Origin: Hirundichthys speculiger
Taxonomy: Eukaryota > Chordata > Actinopteri > Beloniformes > Exocoetidae
Direction of reading: 5' to 3'
Assembly (NCBI GenBank): GCA_018398805.1
Contig: JAGFBZ010002400.1
Location: 1 to 64,000, forward strand
DNA: 64,000 bases
Part shown: positions 10,142 through 22,969 of the stretch, piece after piece
How the letters are laid out: each line of letters opens with the position of its first letter
Numbering within the stretch: the first letter of the stretch is position 1
Translations under genes and position numbers: made by a program
Notes under the pieces: model-generated
What the model was told of the DNA's origin: nothing
What the model saw: the letters and a program-made list of their open reading frames with translations, nothing else
Databases searched by the model: none

Positions 10142-12715
10142 TTAGTTCAATTCAATTCAATTTTATTTTTTATAGCATCTGTTAAAACATTAATTGTCCT
10201 CTCTTTGCTTTACAGAGAACCAGAGCATGATGCCTGAGCAAATATCATTAACTAAAATTATAATATGAAATCCAAATCAAGGATAATGGCAAGTAAAAAA
10301 ACTCCCACGGAGGGAGAAAAAAAAACCTTTAAACCAAACAGTGGCAAGGAAAAACTCCACTTTAAGAGGAAGAAACCTTGAGCAGGATCTGGCTCTTATG
10401 GGGGGAACTTCGTGCTGAAGGCCAGCCGGGTAAAGAAAGAAAAAGAGAGCAGAGACAGGACAGAGAGAGGATGGAGGACAGAGAGAGGAGAGCACACATA
10501 TGACTGAATGTAATGACGACATAAACAGATGCAGGTAGCAGCACTGAGGTGAGATGGTCAGAGGACTAGATCACCGGTCACCACGGCAGCCGGCACCCTG
10601 AACACATCTACATATACAGGTGGAGGTAAACGCTGGGATGGACAGAGGAGGGAACTGCAAGTCAGCATGAAACTCAGGAAACTCTGGTCTGCTAACATAC
10701 AGAAAGAAAAGAGAAAAAAAAAGGGGGGAAAACAGCACAACAAACTACAGGAAAGAAAATGGAGCACAGTTACAGTAATGAGGTGCTCCTAATTAGTTAT
10801 GGAATGAGCTGGAGGAGGAGGAGAGGAGGAGGAAATGGAAGGAAAGAGAAACGAGCAGGAAGACACCGCTCAGCAGATCATGTTTGCGTCCCCCTGCAGC
10901 GTAGGCCTATAGCAGCATAGCTATGACGAAGCTGTGATTAAGACGAGCCTACTCTAGTCTTAGCTCCTACAACTATGGCTATAACTATTAGCCCCTACAT
11001 GCTCAGACTAACTGTAGGCTTTACTGAACAGAAATGTTTTCAATTTAATTTTAAAGATGGAGGTGGTGTCAGCCTCCTGAACCCAAAGTGGTAGCTGGTT
11101 CCATATTAAAGGTGCCTGGTAGCAGAAGGCCCATCCTCCAAATCTACTTTTGGATATTCAAGGAACAACGAGTAATCCTGCTCTCTGAGAACAGAGAGCT
11201 CTATCAGAAGCATAAAGTGCTTTCAGGTCTTGTAAATAATGAGGAGCTAGGCCATTAAGGGCCTTGTATGTGAGAAGCAGAATTTTAAACTCGATTCGAA
11301 ATTTCATGGGAAGCCAATGGAGGGAGGCTAACATGGGAGAGATGTGATCTCACTTATGGATTCCTGTCAGCACCCTCGCTGCTGCATTCTGGATCAGTTG
11401 GAGGCTATTCAGCGAACTTTTTGGACATCCTGCTAACAATGCATTGCAATAATCCAGTCTAGAACTGACAAATGCGTGGATTAATTTTTCAGCATCACGC
11501 TGGGAGAGGATGCTCCTAATCTTGGCAATATTTCGAAGATGAAAAAAGGCTGTCTTGCAAACCTGATTAATATGCTGCTTAAATGACATATCCTGATCAA
11601 AAATGACTCCAAGGTTTTTTACAACTGTGCTGAAAGCCAGCGTAAATCCAGTCAATCCATTCCTCAGGTGTTTGGGACCAAAGACGATAACCTCTGTTTT
11701 ATCCGAGTTTAGAAGCAAAAAGTTAGAGGACATCCAGGACTTAAAGGTGGGGTAGGTGTTGTTTTTTTGCAACACTTTTTATAATATTGCCTGAAAAACC
11801 TTTTCACATTCCCATTGCTCCCACTGAAATAAAATGTTTGCAAAAAAAACGAAACGTTTTGGTCCGGTCTGGAGGGTATAATCAGAGAAAAACTCTGACC
11901 AATCAAAATAGTGATCATCACTATTTTGATTGGCTGCATAATACGTCCATCAAATATCAATGCACTCCCACCCATCCCTCCCTCCCTCCCTGTGGTTCAT
12001 GTAGTCGTGAATCGTGTGAAGGCGTGGTTTCGAGGGGTGGGCTGAAGAGGAGGAGGCGGAGCCTTTGGGAAGAGGGAGTGAGTGTATATTTTCGAAAATC
12101 TCACTTGAGATTTCTGGATAATTTTTCCCAAGGACAGCATATAAAAAAGTGAAAAGGATTGGTCCCAGCACTGAACCCTGTGGGACACCATAGCAGACCC
12201 TAGTCCGTGTAGACAAAACGTCATTAACATGCACGAACTGGAACCTGTCAGATAAGTATGACTTAAACCAGCCTAATGCTGTCCCTTTAATTCCAAACAG
12301 TGTGCTCTAATCTATCCAGCAAAAGGCAGTGATCAATGGTATCAAAAGCAGCACTGAGGTCCAGCAGAACAAGGACAGAAACTAATCCATTGTCTGAGGC
12401 CATGAGGAGGTCGTTGGTGACTCTAATCAGCACCGTTTCCGTGCTGTGATGATTTTTAAACCCTGACTGAAAAACCTCAAATAGATTCTTTCTATGCAGG
12501 TGTTCTCCTAACTGGCTAGCAACTATTTTTTCCAGAAATGTAGAGATAAATGGGAGGTTGGATATTGGTCTATAATGTCCAGATCAAGAGATGGTTTCTT
12601 AAGCAAAGGTTTTATAGCTGCAACTTTAAAAACCTGTGGTACATATCCTAATTGTAGAGATAGGTTAATCTGATCCAACATAGAGGTACCAATAAAGGAC
12701 ATCACGTCATAAAGG
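10142..12715 (-). mobile_element. L2/Rex-type LINE, degraded, with interrupted reverse transcriptase (copy C)
   Basis: Read on the minus strand, the start (12705-12523) has FKVAAIKPLLKKPSLD. At 12234-12120 comes [15 protein letters not shown], the conserved reverse-transcriptase block. At 11735-11350 come SWMSSNFLLLNSDKTEV and SSRLDYCNALLAGCP, typical of the domain's C-terminal end, followed by a 1.2-kb 3' UTR ending in TTCAA repeats near 10148. Between the second and third blocks the catalytic YADD segment is gone, replaced by foreign sequence (11742-12105). The element is dead and has no gene function. The 3' part is duplicated at 1976-3099. Confidence 0.88.
11742..12105. mobile_element. 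insert within the LINE reverse transcriptase, with a 35-bp palindrome
   Basis: About 360 bp with no LINE homology replaces the YADD region. It starts after TTAA (AAGGTGGGGTAGG), and contains a perfect palindrome at 11899-11933: two 17-base arms around one central base. It may be a piggyBac-like MITE because of the TTAA, but a matching right-hand terminal repeat is not clear. Confidence 0.5.
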
Positions 12716-15700
12716 ACATGACATCTTAACTGATTTCAGAGAAAAATACTGTTTTTATTTGACACACTTAAGCAATGACGGAAGAAAAATGCAGGCACAT
12801 TATGAATATTTATCATGGAGCATAATCGAGACATTTCGGAAACAGTTTTACATAAATGATTGCTTTGTTCAAACAAACCAGATAGCACTGTTCCGTACAT
12901 AATATATGAAATGTACATAAGCAGCCAAGCTTTTTTTTTTTCTTTTTTTCTTTCACTATGGAACAAGGTTGCTGTGCAGATCCAACACAAGTCCTTGACT
13001 CTTAAAGGGTTGTTGGAGCAAACCACGTTTGCCTTTTGAATCAAGACATCGTATGCTTTGGGCTACGCATGTCACTTTTGGGTTATTTAATGCATGAAAA
13101 GCCATACTGTCATTCTCAGTAGAATCACAATCGTCACAGTTTTAGTTAGCGTTGCTGTCTACACATGTTGTATACACTGACTTGGAACATTAACCATTAA
13201 CTGAACATTTATGGAGATGGAAATGCCCAACGTCTATGTCAAAGCCTGTGGATATCGAAAAGCCAAAAAAAAAAAAAAAAAAAGAAAGAAAAAAAAGCCA
13301 CAAAGTTTACCACATTACTTTGCAAAAACCACAGAAACACTTATCTGGCGTCAAATTCAACATTTAAAGAAAAAAAAATTCTATAAACACTATTCTGTGT
13401 TGTGGGCCAAAATCAGTGTCGGACATTTTCACTTTCACTTGTCCACCGACTATGAGATGAAACAAATCGACTGAAAATTACCTTTCAGCATTTTCTTCGG
13501 ATACGTGTCTTTATTTTAGTAACCGCGCTTTGATTTGAAGACGAGACACTCAAGTTGACTATCTTGAAATGTTCCTTTTCAAAGGAGATGGACAAAAGCG
13601 CTTTGTCAGAGCAAAGCAGGCAAATGTCTTCCATGCTACATCTAGAACGAGAACAAAAACATGTTAAATGTGGTGAGTGTGAGTGACTGCGCCGTTTCCT
13701 GCACTGCTCAGCCAAAGCCAGAAACTGACACCAGGAGCACGTGTTACAGTCATGAGGTGGTCATGTGGCCAGTTTTTACTATTCAGTTGCCCTCCTCACA
13801 AGTTTGTGCCAGTCTAGCATGGTAGGGTGGGTTGTTTAAGACCCCAGCTTTATCAATACTCATTTAATAATAAACCATGTTCGTTGGTCCAATGTGAAAT
13901 ATAGAAGTAGGCTATTTTTTTTTCAGTGTTCCTACAGTTCTCATATAAAGACTGCGACTATGGATTACATCGTCAGGAATACAAACCATAGAAAATAACT
14001 AAACTTTACCCTCAAAACAATCTTCTAAAAGGTCGTATAAAACTAGCTTAAAATATCTGTTAGTGCCGTACATGCAGTGTCATAAATGATCATGCTCTTT
14101 GTACAAACCGTAACAAGTTACACAACATTCATTCATTTCCATGTTTTACATCACAAATGCTGTCAAGGATATGGAGATGAATAGATTACCAGGCAACAAA
14201 GTTTCTCTTCTGGAAAAAGGTAAACAGTGTTTAAATCTGGAGAGCAATTATTATTTGGAGAAATTATTAATTAAACAGTTGCATTTCTTGATTTTTTTTT
14301 TTTTTTTAGCCATGCTAGCGCCATAAATCAAGATGGCATCAGTCAAAGTCAGGTTCTTTTGTTGTTTCAGCTGTTAATAACTTCAAGCTGAGTTGAGATT
14401 AAAGAGCGACCAAAGGGTAGCACATTCATACATATGAGCTGTAGGCAGCGCTTACATCAACTCAGCTGCAGGTACAACTGTAAACTGATCTCTAACAGAA
14501 ATACTGATTAAGATAATGCTAACTTGCTAGTTAGATAATGACATCAAAGCCCGTCACATTCTGGTAAAGATTTTTCCTATTGTATGGCATTCCTGTTACA
14601 GACGCAACCAAATACAAAACGCATGTGAAGGATAAAGTTGGACACGGGAGAGAGGAGCTGAGCATCAGTAGAAAGAAAAGACAATTGGAACAGGTGGGGA
14701 TCAAGCTGAAGGTCTAGCTTTGAAAGAAGTGTAACAAAAAATCGAAACTTTTCTTGAAAATTCAAGATGTGAATGGCATTTATACCGTATGAGGAGAGAG
14801 GTCAAATCATTTTGGCAAGCTACCACATGACATGTAACTTTTCCACAATCGAGTGCTTCTACATCTGAGCAGCTCAAAAACAATCAATAATGACAAATAT
14901 TCCGTTGCAACAGCAACCAAAGGGTTTCAATAGGTTCGGTTCCTATGAAAGGGTCCCACAATGCCTTGCTCTTTTCACGTGTGTGACCTCAACATTCCCA
15001 AATGGCATCTTGAGATAACAAAATTACATTCTAATATGATATAATATAGAGAAAAAAAGAGATTAGATAGAAATGATTAGTTTACTAGCCTAATTCAACA
15101 TTGGTCTAAATGACTTGTGTCACTCAGCCATAAAACTATTTGTCTGTACTTGCCAACATGATGGGTCTTCAATAAAAAAAAAAAGTTTTATATCTTTAGC
15201 CATAAGCTTATCTTAGATATAGTACGCTTAGCTTCCCATAAAGACTGGGAAAAAAAAGCAAAATCTGTGATCTCAGGCTTCTTCAGGTAACAAACTCTAG
15301 CTTCCAAGCCTTCAAAGCTCTATTCATTTTCTGTTTGTTCGTGATCATTAGCGATCAATATGATTATTAAAATTATCCATTTACCCAGCCCAGTTGATCG
15401 GCACCAAACCGGGTAATGTAAAAGCATCATGTATGTTTGTTTTTAAAAGATTTGTAAATTTGCTCAAAAATTAGTTGGAAAAACAGCTACCAATACAAAG
15501 TTTACATACCATCGGCTGTAGATTTTTTTGAGTAACCACTGCAACCTTCTCTCCCTTTTTACCACAATCATGCATTGTATGATTATATTTGAGTATTAGA
15601 CAAACGACTCAGATTTTATGAAAAAAGACCCTGCTTCAAGCATGCTCTAGGTATCTCCAAAATGCCCTGACTCAAATTGTACAACATGACCCAAAGTTTA

Positions 15701-16639
15701 CTATTATTTTTTATTATTTACAATGTAAAAGTTGTTTTTTTGTATTTACTTTTGGAAAATCTGTGTTCTTTGACTTGAATGCTGCCAGAAGTATGGCAAT
15801 GGATTTACAGTCTTGTTGAAGGATGTTTTAAATGTCTATTCCCAGAACCTAATGTAGGCCAATGTTACTTTCTGCATTTAGGTACTGTACTGTACTGACA
15901 ACAGACCATTGTCTGTCAGTAATTTATGGCTTATCATTGGAATGTTGATTGTTGTTTTAAAAATTTAAAGAATCTCAAACAAAAAAAATTGAAGTGGACA
16001 TTCACACTGTTTACAGAAAATAAAAGACAGATGTATATAGAGTACAGTCTTGTAAACAAATACCATCTTCAAGGGAAGTGCAGATTGTCTGACACCTCAT
16101 AGGGGGAAAGGCCTGAAAAGAGGAACTGTACCACTCTCGAGGCATTGAATCTGATTACAAAAAAACACTGATCTAACTCCTTCCCTGAGATTAGGCAGTG
16201 ATTTCAGTTTACAGAATCAGCATACTGTTGTAAAGGTGATTAATCTGCACCGGTCAGTACCGGAAGATTTGTCTGTCTGTGTTTTCACAGCCGAATCCTC
16301 TGCAGGCTCCAGCTGAAACAGATGTTCTTTTCTGACCGTTTAGCCACAGTCAGCAGCCATGCAAAGGACAGTAATGGAAGCAACTGAGCAGCATAGAAGT
16401 AACTAACTTTACCACTGAACACAACGATACACTGCATGAATTACAACGCTGGGATTTGCAACCAGACTGAGCCTGACATTGTCAAGGAAAATTATAGAGA
16501 GATTTGTCTGTGTTTACTGAATGGAGATAACTTGCCTAAACACATATCATGCCTATCACGTCTGTCACAACAGAAGTTTGAACTGATGTGATGTATGTGG
16601 GGGAGGGGGGCATGGTCTCATCAGGTGCTTTTAGTATGT
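12716..16639 (-). other. gene-free stretch downstream of st8sia3, possible long 3' UTR
   Basis: About 3.9 kb without coding frames or clear repeats apart from A/T runs (13266, 14293). It lies on the sense side after the st8sia3 stop. AATAAA on the minus strand occurs near 12750 and 13513. Long 3' UTRs are common in neural glycosyltransferase genes, but transcription through here is inferred, not seen. Confidence 0.35.
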
Positions 16640-19600
16640 TTACGAACAATGCGTTAGGCTGAGTTTAATCACGCCTTCCCTGTGAAGCTTGTAGAGAAGT
16701 TTGAATTCGCTGGGCAGCTGATGAGTCCCCTGCCACTTGGTGGTGAATTTGGTCCCCTTCTTGTCATAGTAATGGTAGGGCAGCTCTTTGCCTGTGTTAG
16801 GGTCCCAGCCAAAGGGCCAGAAGCCGTAGAGGTGGATCTCATCACATACGGCAGAGGCAAGCGTGTACATGAGGATCCCAGTGCTGAGACGTTTGGGAGA
16901 GAGGTTTTTAGTCTTCCAGTACCTATGAGGGGAGGGGAAAAAAAAAGATGCTTCATCAGAAATTAATCCACCATGTCTAATTTTCTGAAACACAAACTAC
17001 CATAACTAATCCCTGATGGCCTTCTGACCACGGCTCACCATAATCTCTTTTCCATTATCATTTTTTTCTGTCCTCTATCTTGTGTACTTAAGTTTCTATC
17101 CATCCATTAGTTGTGTCCACTTTATGCAGACAGGCTATTTCAGCTGAGAACGGGCAGACTGCCATTCAAACCTGCGCCAGGTTGAATGCAAACTGATGTT
17201 CGTATTCAGGGCATATGGAGAATCAAGAATGAGTATCTCTGGATTCCAGAGCAAGCCCGGTGGCTTGGTGCTCAGCACTGTTGCCTCACAGCAAGAAGGG
17301 TCTTTCTGTGTGGAGTTTGCATGTTCTCCCCGTGCTTGCGTGGGTTTCCTCCGGATACTTTCTGGCTTCCTCCCACAGTCCAAGGATTGATTGGTGGTTC
17401 TAAATTGCCTGTAGGGTGATTGTGAGTGTGTGTGGTTGTTTGTCTACATGTGGCCCTGCGATGGACTGGCGACCTGTCCAGGGTGTACCACCTGCCTTTC
17501 ACCCAAGGAGAGCTGGGATAGACTCCAGCAGATCCCCGTGACGCTGCGTGGGATTAAGCGGGCATAGATGATGAATGGATGGATGGGATTGTGCAGTAGT
17601 CAGAAAACCCCCCCCCCCCCACACAGAAATCTGACAGTCACGATGATGTGTGGCATCAGAAACACGAGTTAATGACGATGACCCTGAATAAACTTTATGG
17701 TCGTATCAGTGTTGTCCTAATGTCCTTTGGCCTTATTTGCCTAAAAGATTCTATATATCAACAGGTATTAAGTAAATTTTCCAGGCTAACTTCTCTTTCA
17801 GCTACATAAAATTATTATTTTTTCAAGTCTTGTTAATCATTGCAGGAATAGCTATTATACCATTTATGTATTTTAGTATTTGTAGCACTGTAACCCTTCC
17901 AGGCTGGAATCAGTTTAGCAAGCCGGGTACAATCCCACGGGTCTTACACAGCGTTGATGGAGTCAAAATATTTAAAACAGTCGAGGAAAAGCTCCAGCCG
18001 GTATGACCACATTTGATACTTCATGTCTCATCTTTTCATCTTTGAAGATTCTTTCTTTATGAACCTAAACTAGCAGTTGTCTTAGCCAAATTATTAATCA
18101 AATCAGAGCAACTATCTATGGAACGACAGAAAGTGCGTTCAAAAAAAAAATAGCACAAAGCTTTAAAAGAATTAGAAAATATATGTGGAAATATAAATAC
18201 AAATGACAAAGCATAACAGAAGAAATTAAAGCATATTCAAGTACACATTTAAAGTACATATAAAGAATTTGATTTTATATATATAATATCATTATAAATG
18301 TAAATTGATTTTGTTTTTTTACACCTCTATTGTTTCTTTATATCAAGTTTCTTAATTATTTTAATCCTTTTTTGTTATATCGTACATTTGATTTTGTGGA
18401 TATTTTTCTATTTGGACCACATTCTGCTCAGCCTGAGCTGCTATTAAACACGGGTGAATCGATTGTTTTCGTATTTCACTCAATGACTAAAACAACATTC
18501 ACTGAAGCAACTTTGAGACTGATCCCAAATGCTTTACATAATTATCATTTAGCAGGCGATATGTGTTTAAATATATTAAAATATGTCAGTAAAATCTCAC
18601 CAATGGTTGAGATTTAATAATATAGAGATTTATGTCACTTTAAGTATGTAGAAATGATCAAATACATCTTACTTGTTGACATCATGCATTATGTTTCCCG
18701 GCCAGGCCAGTTCGATCTTCAGTTGGCCCTTATGCTCGACAAAAAAATCCACCAGGGTCCGAGTTACTGTGGCAGAGGTATGAAGGAAAAAGGCAGGGAT
18801 CCACAGGATGGCTCCCTCCAGCTTCTTCAGGCTGAGGAAAAAATTATTCCTGTCTTGAATGGTAAGCAGATTATTGTAGTACCTCTCCAGGATACTGGGG
18901 TTAAAAGTGGTCAGGTTGGTCTTCATGCCCACGTCCTTGGAGTAGACCTCCGTGGGGGCGAAGTTGCAGCGGAAGACAAAGTCAGCTTGGTCGATTTCAG
19001 GGCCACAGTGGCTGCCTGTCAGGATGCCGCTGTTTCCCACCACAGCACACACACTGTAGTGCTTGTTGAGGATGGGAGATGTGTCCGGAAGCAGGGACTT
19101 AAAGTTGTTACTGATGGAGAAGACGTATTTGTGGCTGGAGTAATCAAAGTGCATCAGCTGGCCAACACGGACGCTGCTCTTAGTTAGGGAGAAGTTGTTG
19201 GGAATGTTGATGAAGTTGAAGATCTCTCTCCTGAAAAGGAACAAGATTTCAGCGCTGTAAGGGGGAGCTAAAGAAGATTTACTTTTATAAATCCAGTTGT
19301 GTGTTTCCTGCTGTTATCTCATTTCCTCTGCACTTTACCATCTAAGGGTGCAGTGTGACAACCTTCATCCATGACACCTCAACGGAAGCAGCTCAATTTC
19401 TCAGCACCCTCAAAATTAAAGCTTAAAACAGGCACTACATGCTCCAGGAAGTGGAAAGGTCTTACTTTTTGTGTCATAAATCGGCAATATTTGTCAACTA
19501 TTTGGTCAATTTTCAAAGTAAAGAGCAAAATAGAGATTTTCACCCTGTCACAAATGAAGATTTGTTGTTGAATTTGTTTTAAGTTGTTTTAAGTTAATCA

Positions 19601-21603
19601 AGTTGTCGTTTTAAAATTTATTTAGACATCAAAAGCAAACTGGAAAGCACCACTAACAATAAAGAACTTTCACTGTCCACCAGACCAAATCGTTTTCTGA
19701 ATAACTGGAAAAATAAAAATCAAATATTTATTTAACACTCCTGCTGCAAACCTGCAGAGATTTTTTTTTTTCCAAGATTTTTAAAGAGAGTTAAATTCCT
19801 ACCTCTGCTGGTAAAATGCTGTCTTGTTGAACTTCCATTTGGATGGTTTTCCTTGGAGCTCCTCATTCAGGGCATTAGTTAATGGAATGAAGGAGGGGTC
19901 TAGAAAATTCATGGCAAACTGAGACCTGAAAAAACAAGATTTGAAAAAAAAAAAACACACATCAGGAATCTGAGTCAACATTATATAATAATTCACTCTG
20001 GCTTGTTCTCTCTCCTCCTGATTCCTCTTTAATGTTGGAAGCTATTATTACCTACTAGATGGTTTGCTCAAAATAGATCCAGTTATTCACTCTCTGTGTC
20101 CATGAGCTCCAACATTTTGTTAAAGTTCTTCTGCTTTATTTTAGGTTTATTTGTGGTTTACTTGTGTTCATTGCTTCTGTAAAGTTTTTTATTTGTGTTT
20201 TGTTAATGCATTTCTGTTTTTCCTGTTTCATTCTTGCTTAAGTCATAGTTACTGGCCATTTTCCAAGCCTCATACAAAGCAGTACATGGTATATACTATG
20301 GACCGTGGCCATTGTTCGTACACAGTACATCCGTGTAAAAGTGGTAATGCACTCCTGATTTTAGAACCAGTCCATGTGACCTCTGTGACCAGATGCAGCA
20401 TACAAAGTAGACTGGTTGAACCATGTCTTAATGCCTGGTAAACAAAGTTTGGACTTGTATATTTGAGAAGGTATTTCAGAGGACAGGGTGACAGTTTGGT
20501 CTTTCGGTTACTGGAACAGCAGCATAATCTTAAATTAACAGAACCACACTCTTGCATATATATATATATATATATTGTTGCACAACAATTGTAGTATTTA
20601 GAAGTTGCTATTTAGAATTTTTAATTTTCTCCTCCCCATTCATTAGTGCATTTTAGATTATATTAGATTAGTTTGGATTAGATGTACTTTATTCATCCGG
20701 GGGGGGGGTGTTTGGGATGCATTACAACATTACTGTCTCAGGTTTGCACAAGTGCCCACTGGTTGGATCCTGAGGAAAAAAAAAAAAGCAACACCACTGG
20801 AAATTTTCCAGAAATAACGTTAGTACTATATTAGTACTAAACGATGTAGTTTTGTAAGAAAAAGCCATTGTTTTTACAAAAATTCATAGATGAAAACAGG
20901 TATATGCCAACGCTACCTGCAGGTATAATTTATGCATTTCGATACCTCACAATGACACTTGTTGTTATTTCTTTTTAAATGAACCACGTGTAGGTGTGAA
21001 TTGTTCCATCCATGTTCAGCAGGTGCAGGTTCGGATTTTCAGAACCTTGGACAGCTCCCTGTTTGATTGACGGGAGGAACATTAAAGGTACAGACCCGCC
21101 GTAAATAAAGGACCGTCAGCACATCCTCGGAAGATAAATGTTTACCATCACATTCAGAGTCGGGAAGTGCGTGACAAGGAAGCCTACTTCCTCAAAACTT
21201 GCCCAGAGCTGGTATTAAGATTAAATTAGTACATATCCGCGGTCTGGTAACAAGATTTGACACTTTATCCGGAGCGACGGTACGTTTCTTTCGGGTTTTG
21301 TCGCTCGTCGCAATTTTTTGCGGCTTTGGCGCTAAAAGGGGGTTGGAGCTGCGCACACAAGGCCACACTCCTCTGTTTACATGCACTCCTCCGAGCATCG
21401 CCTGCGTATCATCTATTGCCTGCAGACTGCTGAACATTTACTCACCGAAAGCCTGCATGAAACATAATCCGCGGGCCTCCCATATAATATTTAGAGGAGG
21501 CGAAGAGGCTGTCTTTTCTCAGGGAGACATAGCTGATGAGCGACAGTATGAGCACAACTACGCACAGGATGATCAAACCCAGGGCCTTGGCGATGCGGAC
21601 CAT
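16640..21603 (-). CDS. st8sia3: alpha-2,8-sialyltransferase 3 (ST8SIA3), four coding exons
   Basis: Exons are 21603-21446, 19925-19803, 19230-18673 and 16922-16640. All have GT-AG borders and matching phases and join to 373 aa (mammalian protein about 380). The protein is a type II Golgi membrane enzyme adding alpha-2,8-linked sialic acid to sialylated glycans. A signal anchor follows the start (ALGLIILCVVVLILSLISYV). Sialylmotif L lies in exon 3 (CAVVGNSGILTGSHCGPEID ... RCNFAPTE), sialylmotif S in exon 4 (LSTGILMYTLASAVCDEIHL), motif III is HYYDKKG, and the VS motif ends near KLSLTHCS. The ATG at 21603 (MVRIAKALGL) was chosen because it aligns with the family and upstream in-frame codons lack an ATG. 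Frame fully intact, unlike the two neighbouring genes. Introns hold a SINE at 17255 and a LINE tail near 20700. Confidence 0.96.
17255..17585 (+). mobile_element. SINE-like fish repeat
   Basis: Contains the widespread fish segment GTGGAGTTTGCATGTTCTCC, a GATGGACTGGCGACCTGTCC segment and an ATGG-repeat tail. It lies in an st8sia3 intron. Related copies or fragments are at 46325, 52317 and 53503 (inverted). Open frames across it are repeat translation. Confidence 0.8.
20650..20715 (-). mobile_element. LINE 3'-tail fragment
   Basis: Minus-strand reading gives GGATGAATAAAGTACATC followed by TAATC repeats, the typical 3' end of a fish LINE, interrupted by a poly-G run at about 20699. Confidence 0.4.
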
Positions 21604-21670
21604 CTTGTGAGCGTTTTCATTTCCAATATGTAGCTGCAGCAAGGCGTTGGCTTATGTTGCCATGGTGGGG

Positions 21671-21712
21671 ACTGCTGCTGCTGCTGCTGCCGCCGGGCTG
21701 ACTGCTGCTCAT
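21671..21712 (-). repeat. CAG repeat in the st8sia3 leader
   Basis: Six to seven CTG triplets on the plus strand (CAG in the transcript) followed by CCGCCG, 70-110 bp upstream of the st8sia3 start codon, so probably in the 5' UTR. Confidence 0.8.
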
Positions 21713-21932
21713 CGGCTCATATGATCCTGTAAAATGGACTGCCGGTTGTCGACGGCTGCATGGTGAAGACGCCGAGGCTCGGTCCGCTCTCATTCCTCCG
21801 CCTGACACGGTTTCAGCACGCGCCGCTGGCGACTATCCTCCAGACTGCCGGTTTAATCAAGGAGATGGGCAAAACTGCGCGTCAGCGCATCCAGCCAGCA
21901 ACAGAACCAGCCCGGTCCACCGGCAGCAGCAT

Positions 21933-21954
21933 CCCCCCCCACCCCCCCCCCCCC

Positions 21955-21985
<31 letters not shown>

Positions 21986-21992
21986 CACACAC
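21933..21992. repeat. poly-C plus CA repeat
   Basis: Two C runs split by one A, then about 18 CA repeats, upstream of st8sia3. Confidence 0.97.
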
Positions 21993-22028
21993 ACTGATGC
22001 AGACTCCTCTACAGATATGAGCACAGAA

Positions 22029-22062
22029 GAAAGCTTGTCCACTCATAAGTGGACAAGCTTTC
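22029..22062. repeat. perfect 15-bp hairpin
   Basis: Arms 22029-22043 and 22048-22062 are exactly complementary around the loop CATA; each arm contains an AAGCTT. It lies between the 5' side of st8sia3 and the 3' side of ccng2. Function unknown. It could be a transcription terminator-like stem, an element relic or a sequencing foldback. Confidence 0.85.
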
Positions 22063-22969
22063 CTTTGTGACAAGCTCTCCATCTCTCATTTCCGTCCCGT
22101 CCACTTGATATATAAGAAATAAGAGATGAGGGAGGCCATCTGAGCGGGCAGAGATATCCACAAATGTAGGATTTGAAATTTTAGATCCACGTGGAAAGCA
22201 ACAGATTTGAAACAACGAAAAAGATATGAAAGCATTTTTTTTCTTTTTACTTACAAGGGTTATTTCTAACACATTCATATTATCTAAACACAATAATCCT
22301 TAGCACCACCAACACATTTTTTTCTTGATTTGTTTTTACAAGTTATTTACATTTTTTTTCTTTTTTTTACAGTAAGCTTATCTTGGTAAACATGACCAAC
22401 ATGCATTGATAATCAAGTACTTCAACATATTCATGCATTTACAGTTTGGCATTTTTCTCACTACAATGTCATAAACGACACACGTTAATAACATCTGTAT
22501 AGACGTATGTTTTCATATGCAGAATACTGTGTGTATATATGGTACTGAGTATAAAATCTGTTATAAAACATGATGAAGACATGTATTAACGTTAACGGCT
22601 ATTCAACACTGACTGTACGAGACAGCTGGCATCTGCAAGTTATTTCTTGTGCTTTGTTGCCTTTAACTGGAATGTGTCGAACTTGGACACAAACACAAGG
22701 AGAACAACTTGGAACATTCAGAAGTATTACTGCCAAGCTGCCAAAGTATTGCAATTTTCACTTTTTTGCATTGTCTAGATATGTCCTATTGTCACCAGAG
22801 AAACAGACAGTAAAGTGAACTGACACAGGCACTTGATGGAAAAACCCTCACTTTGCATACATAATTAAAATATACAACACACACAAGTAAAACACAAACG
22901 CTTGCTCTAAAATCTGTTACAATTCAGAGTAAAAATGCACATCTGTTGTTACTGCACGACCGAGACTTG

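Noticed and set aside
17135..17502. Four frames of 60-80 aa around 17.3 kb (and the set at 53.6-53.9 kb)
   Set aside because: They fall in a dispersed SINE-like repeat.
18654..19187. 177-aa plus-strand open frame
   Set aside because: It is the antisense of st8sia3 exon 3, whose sialylmotif L is on the minus strand.
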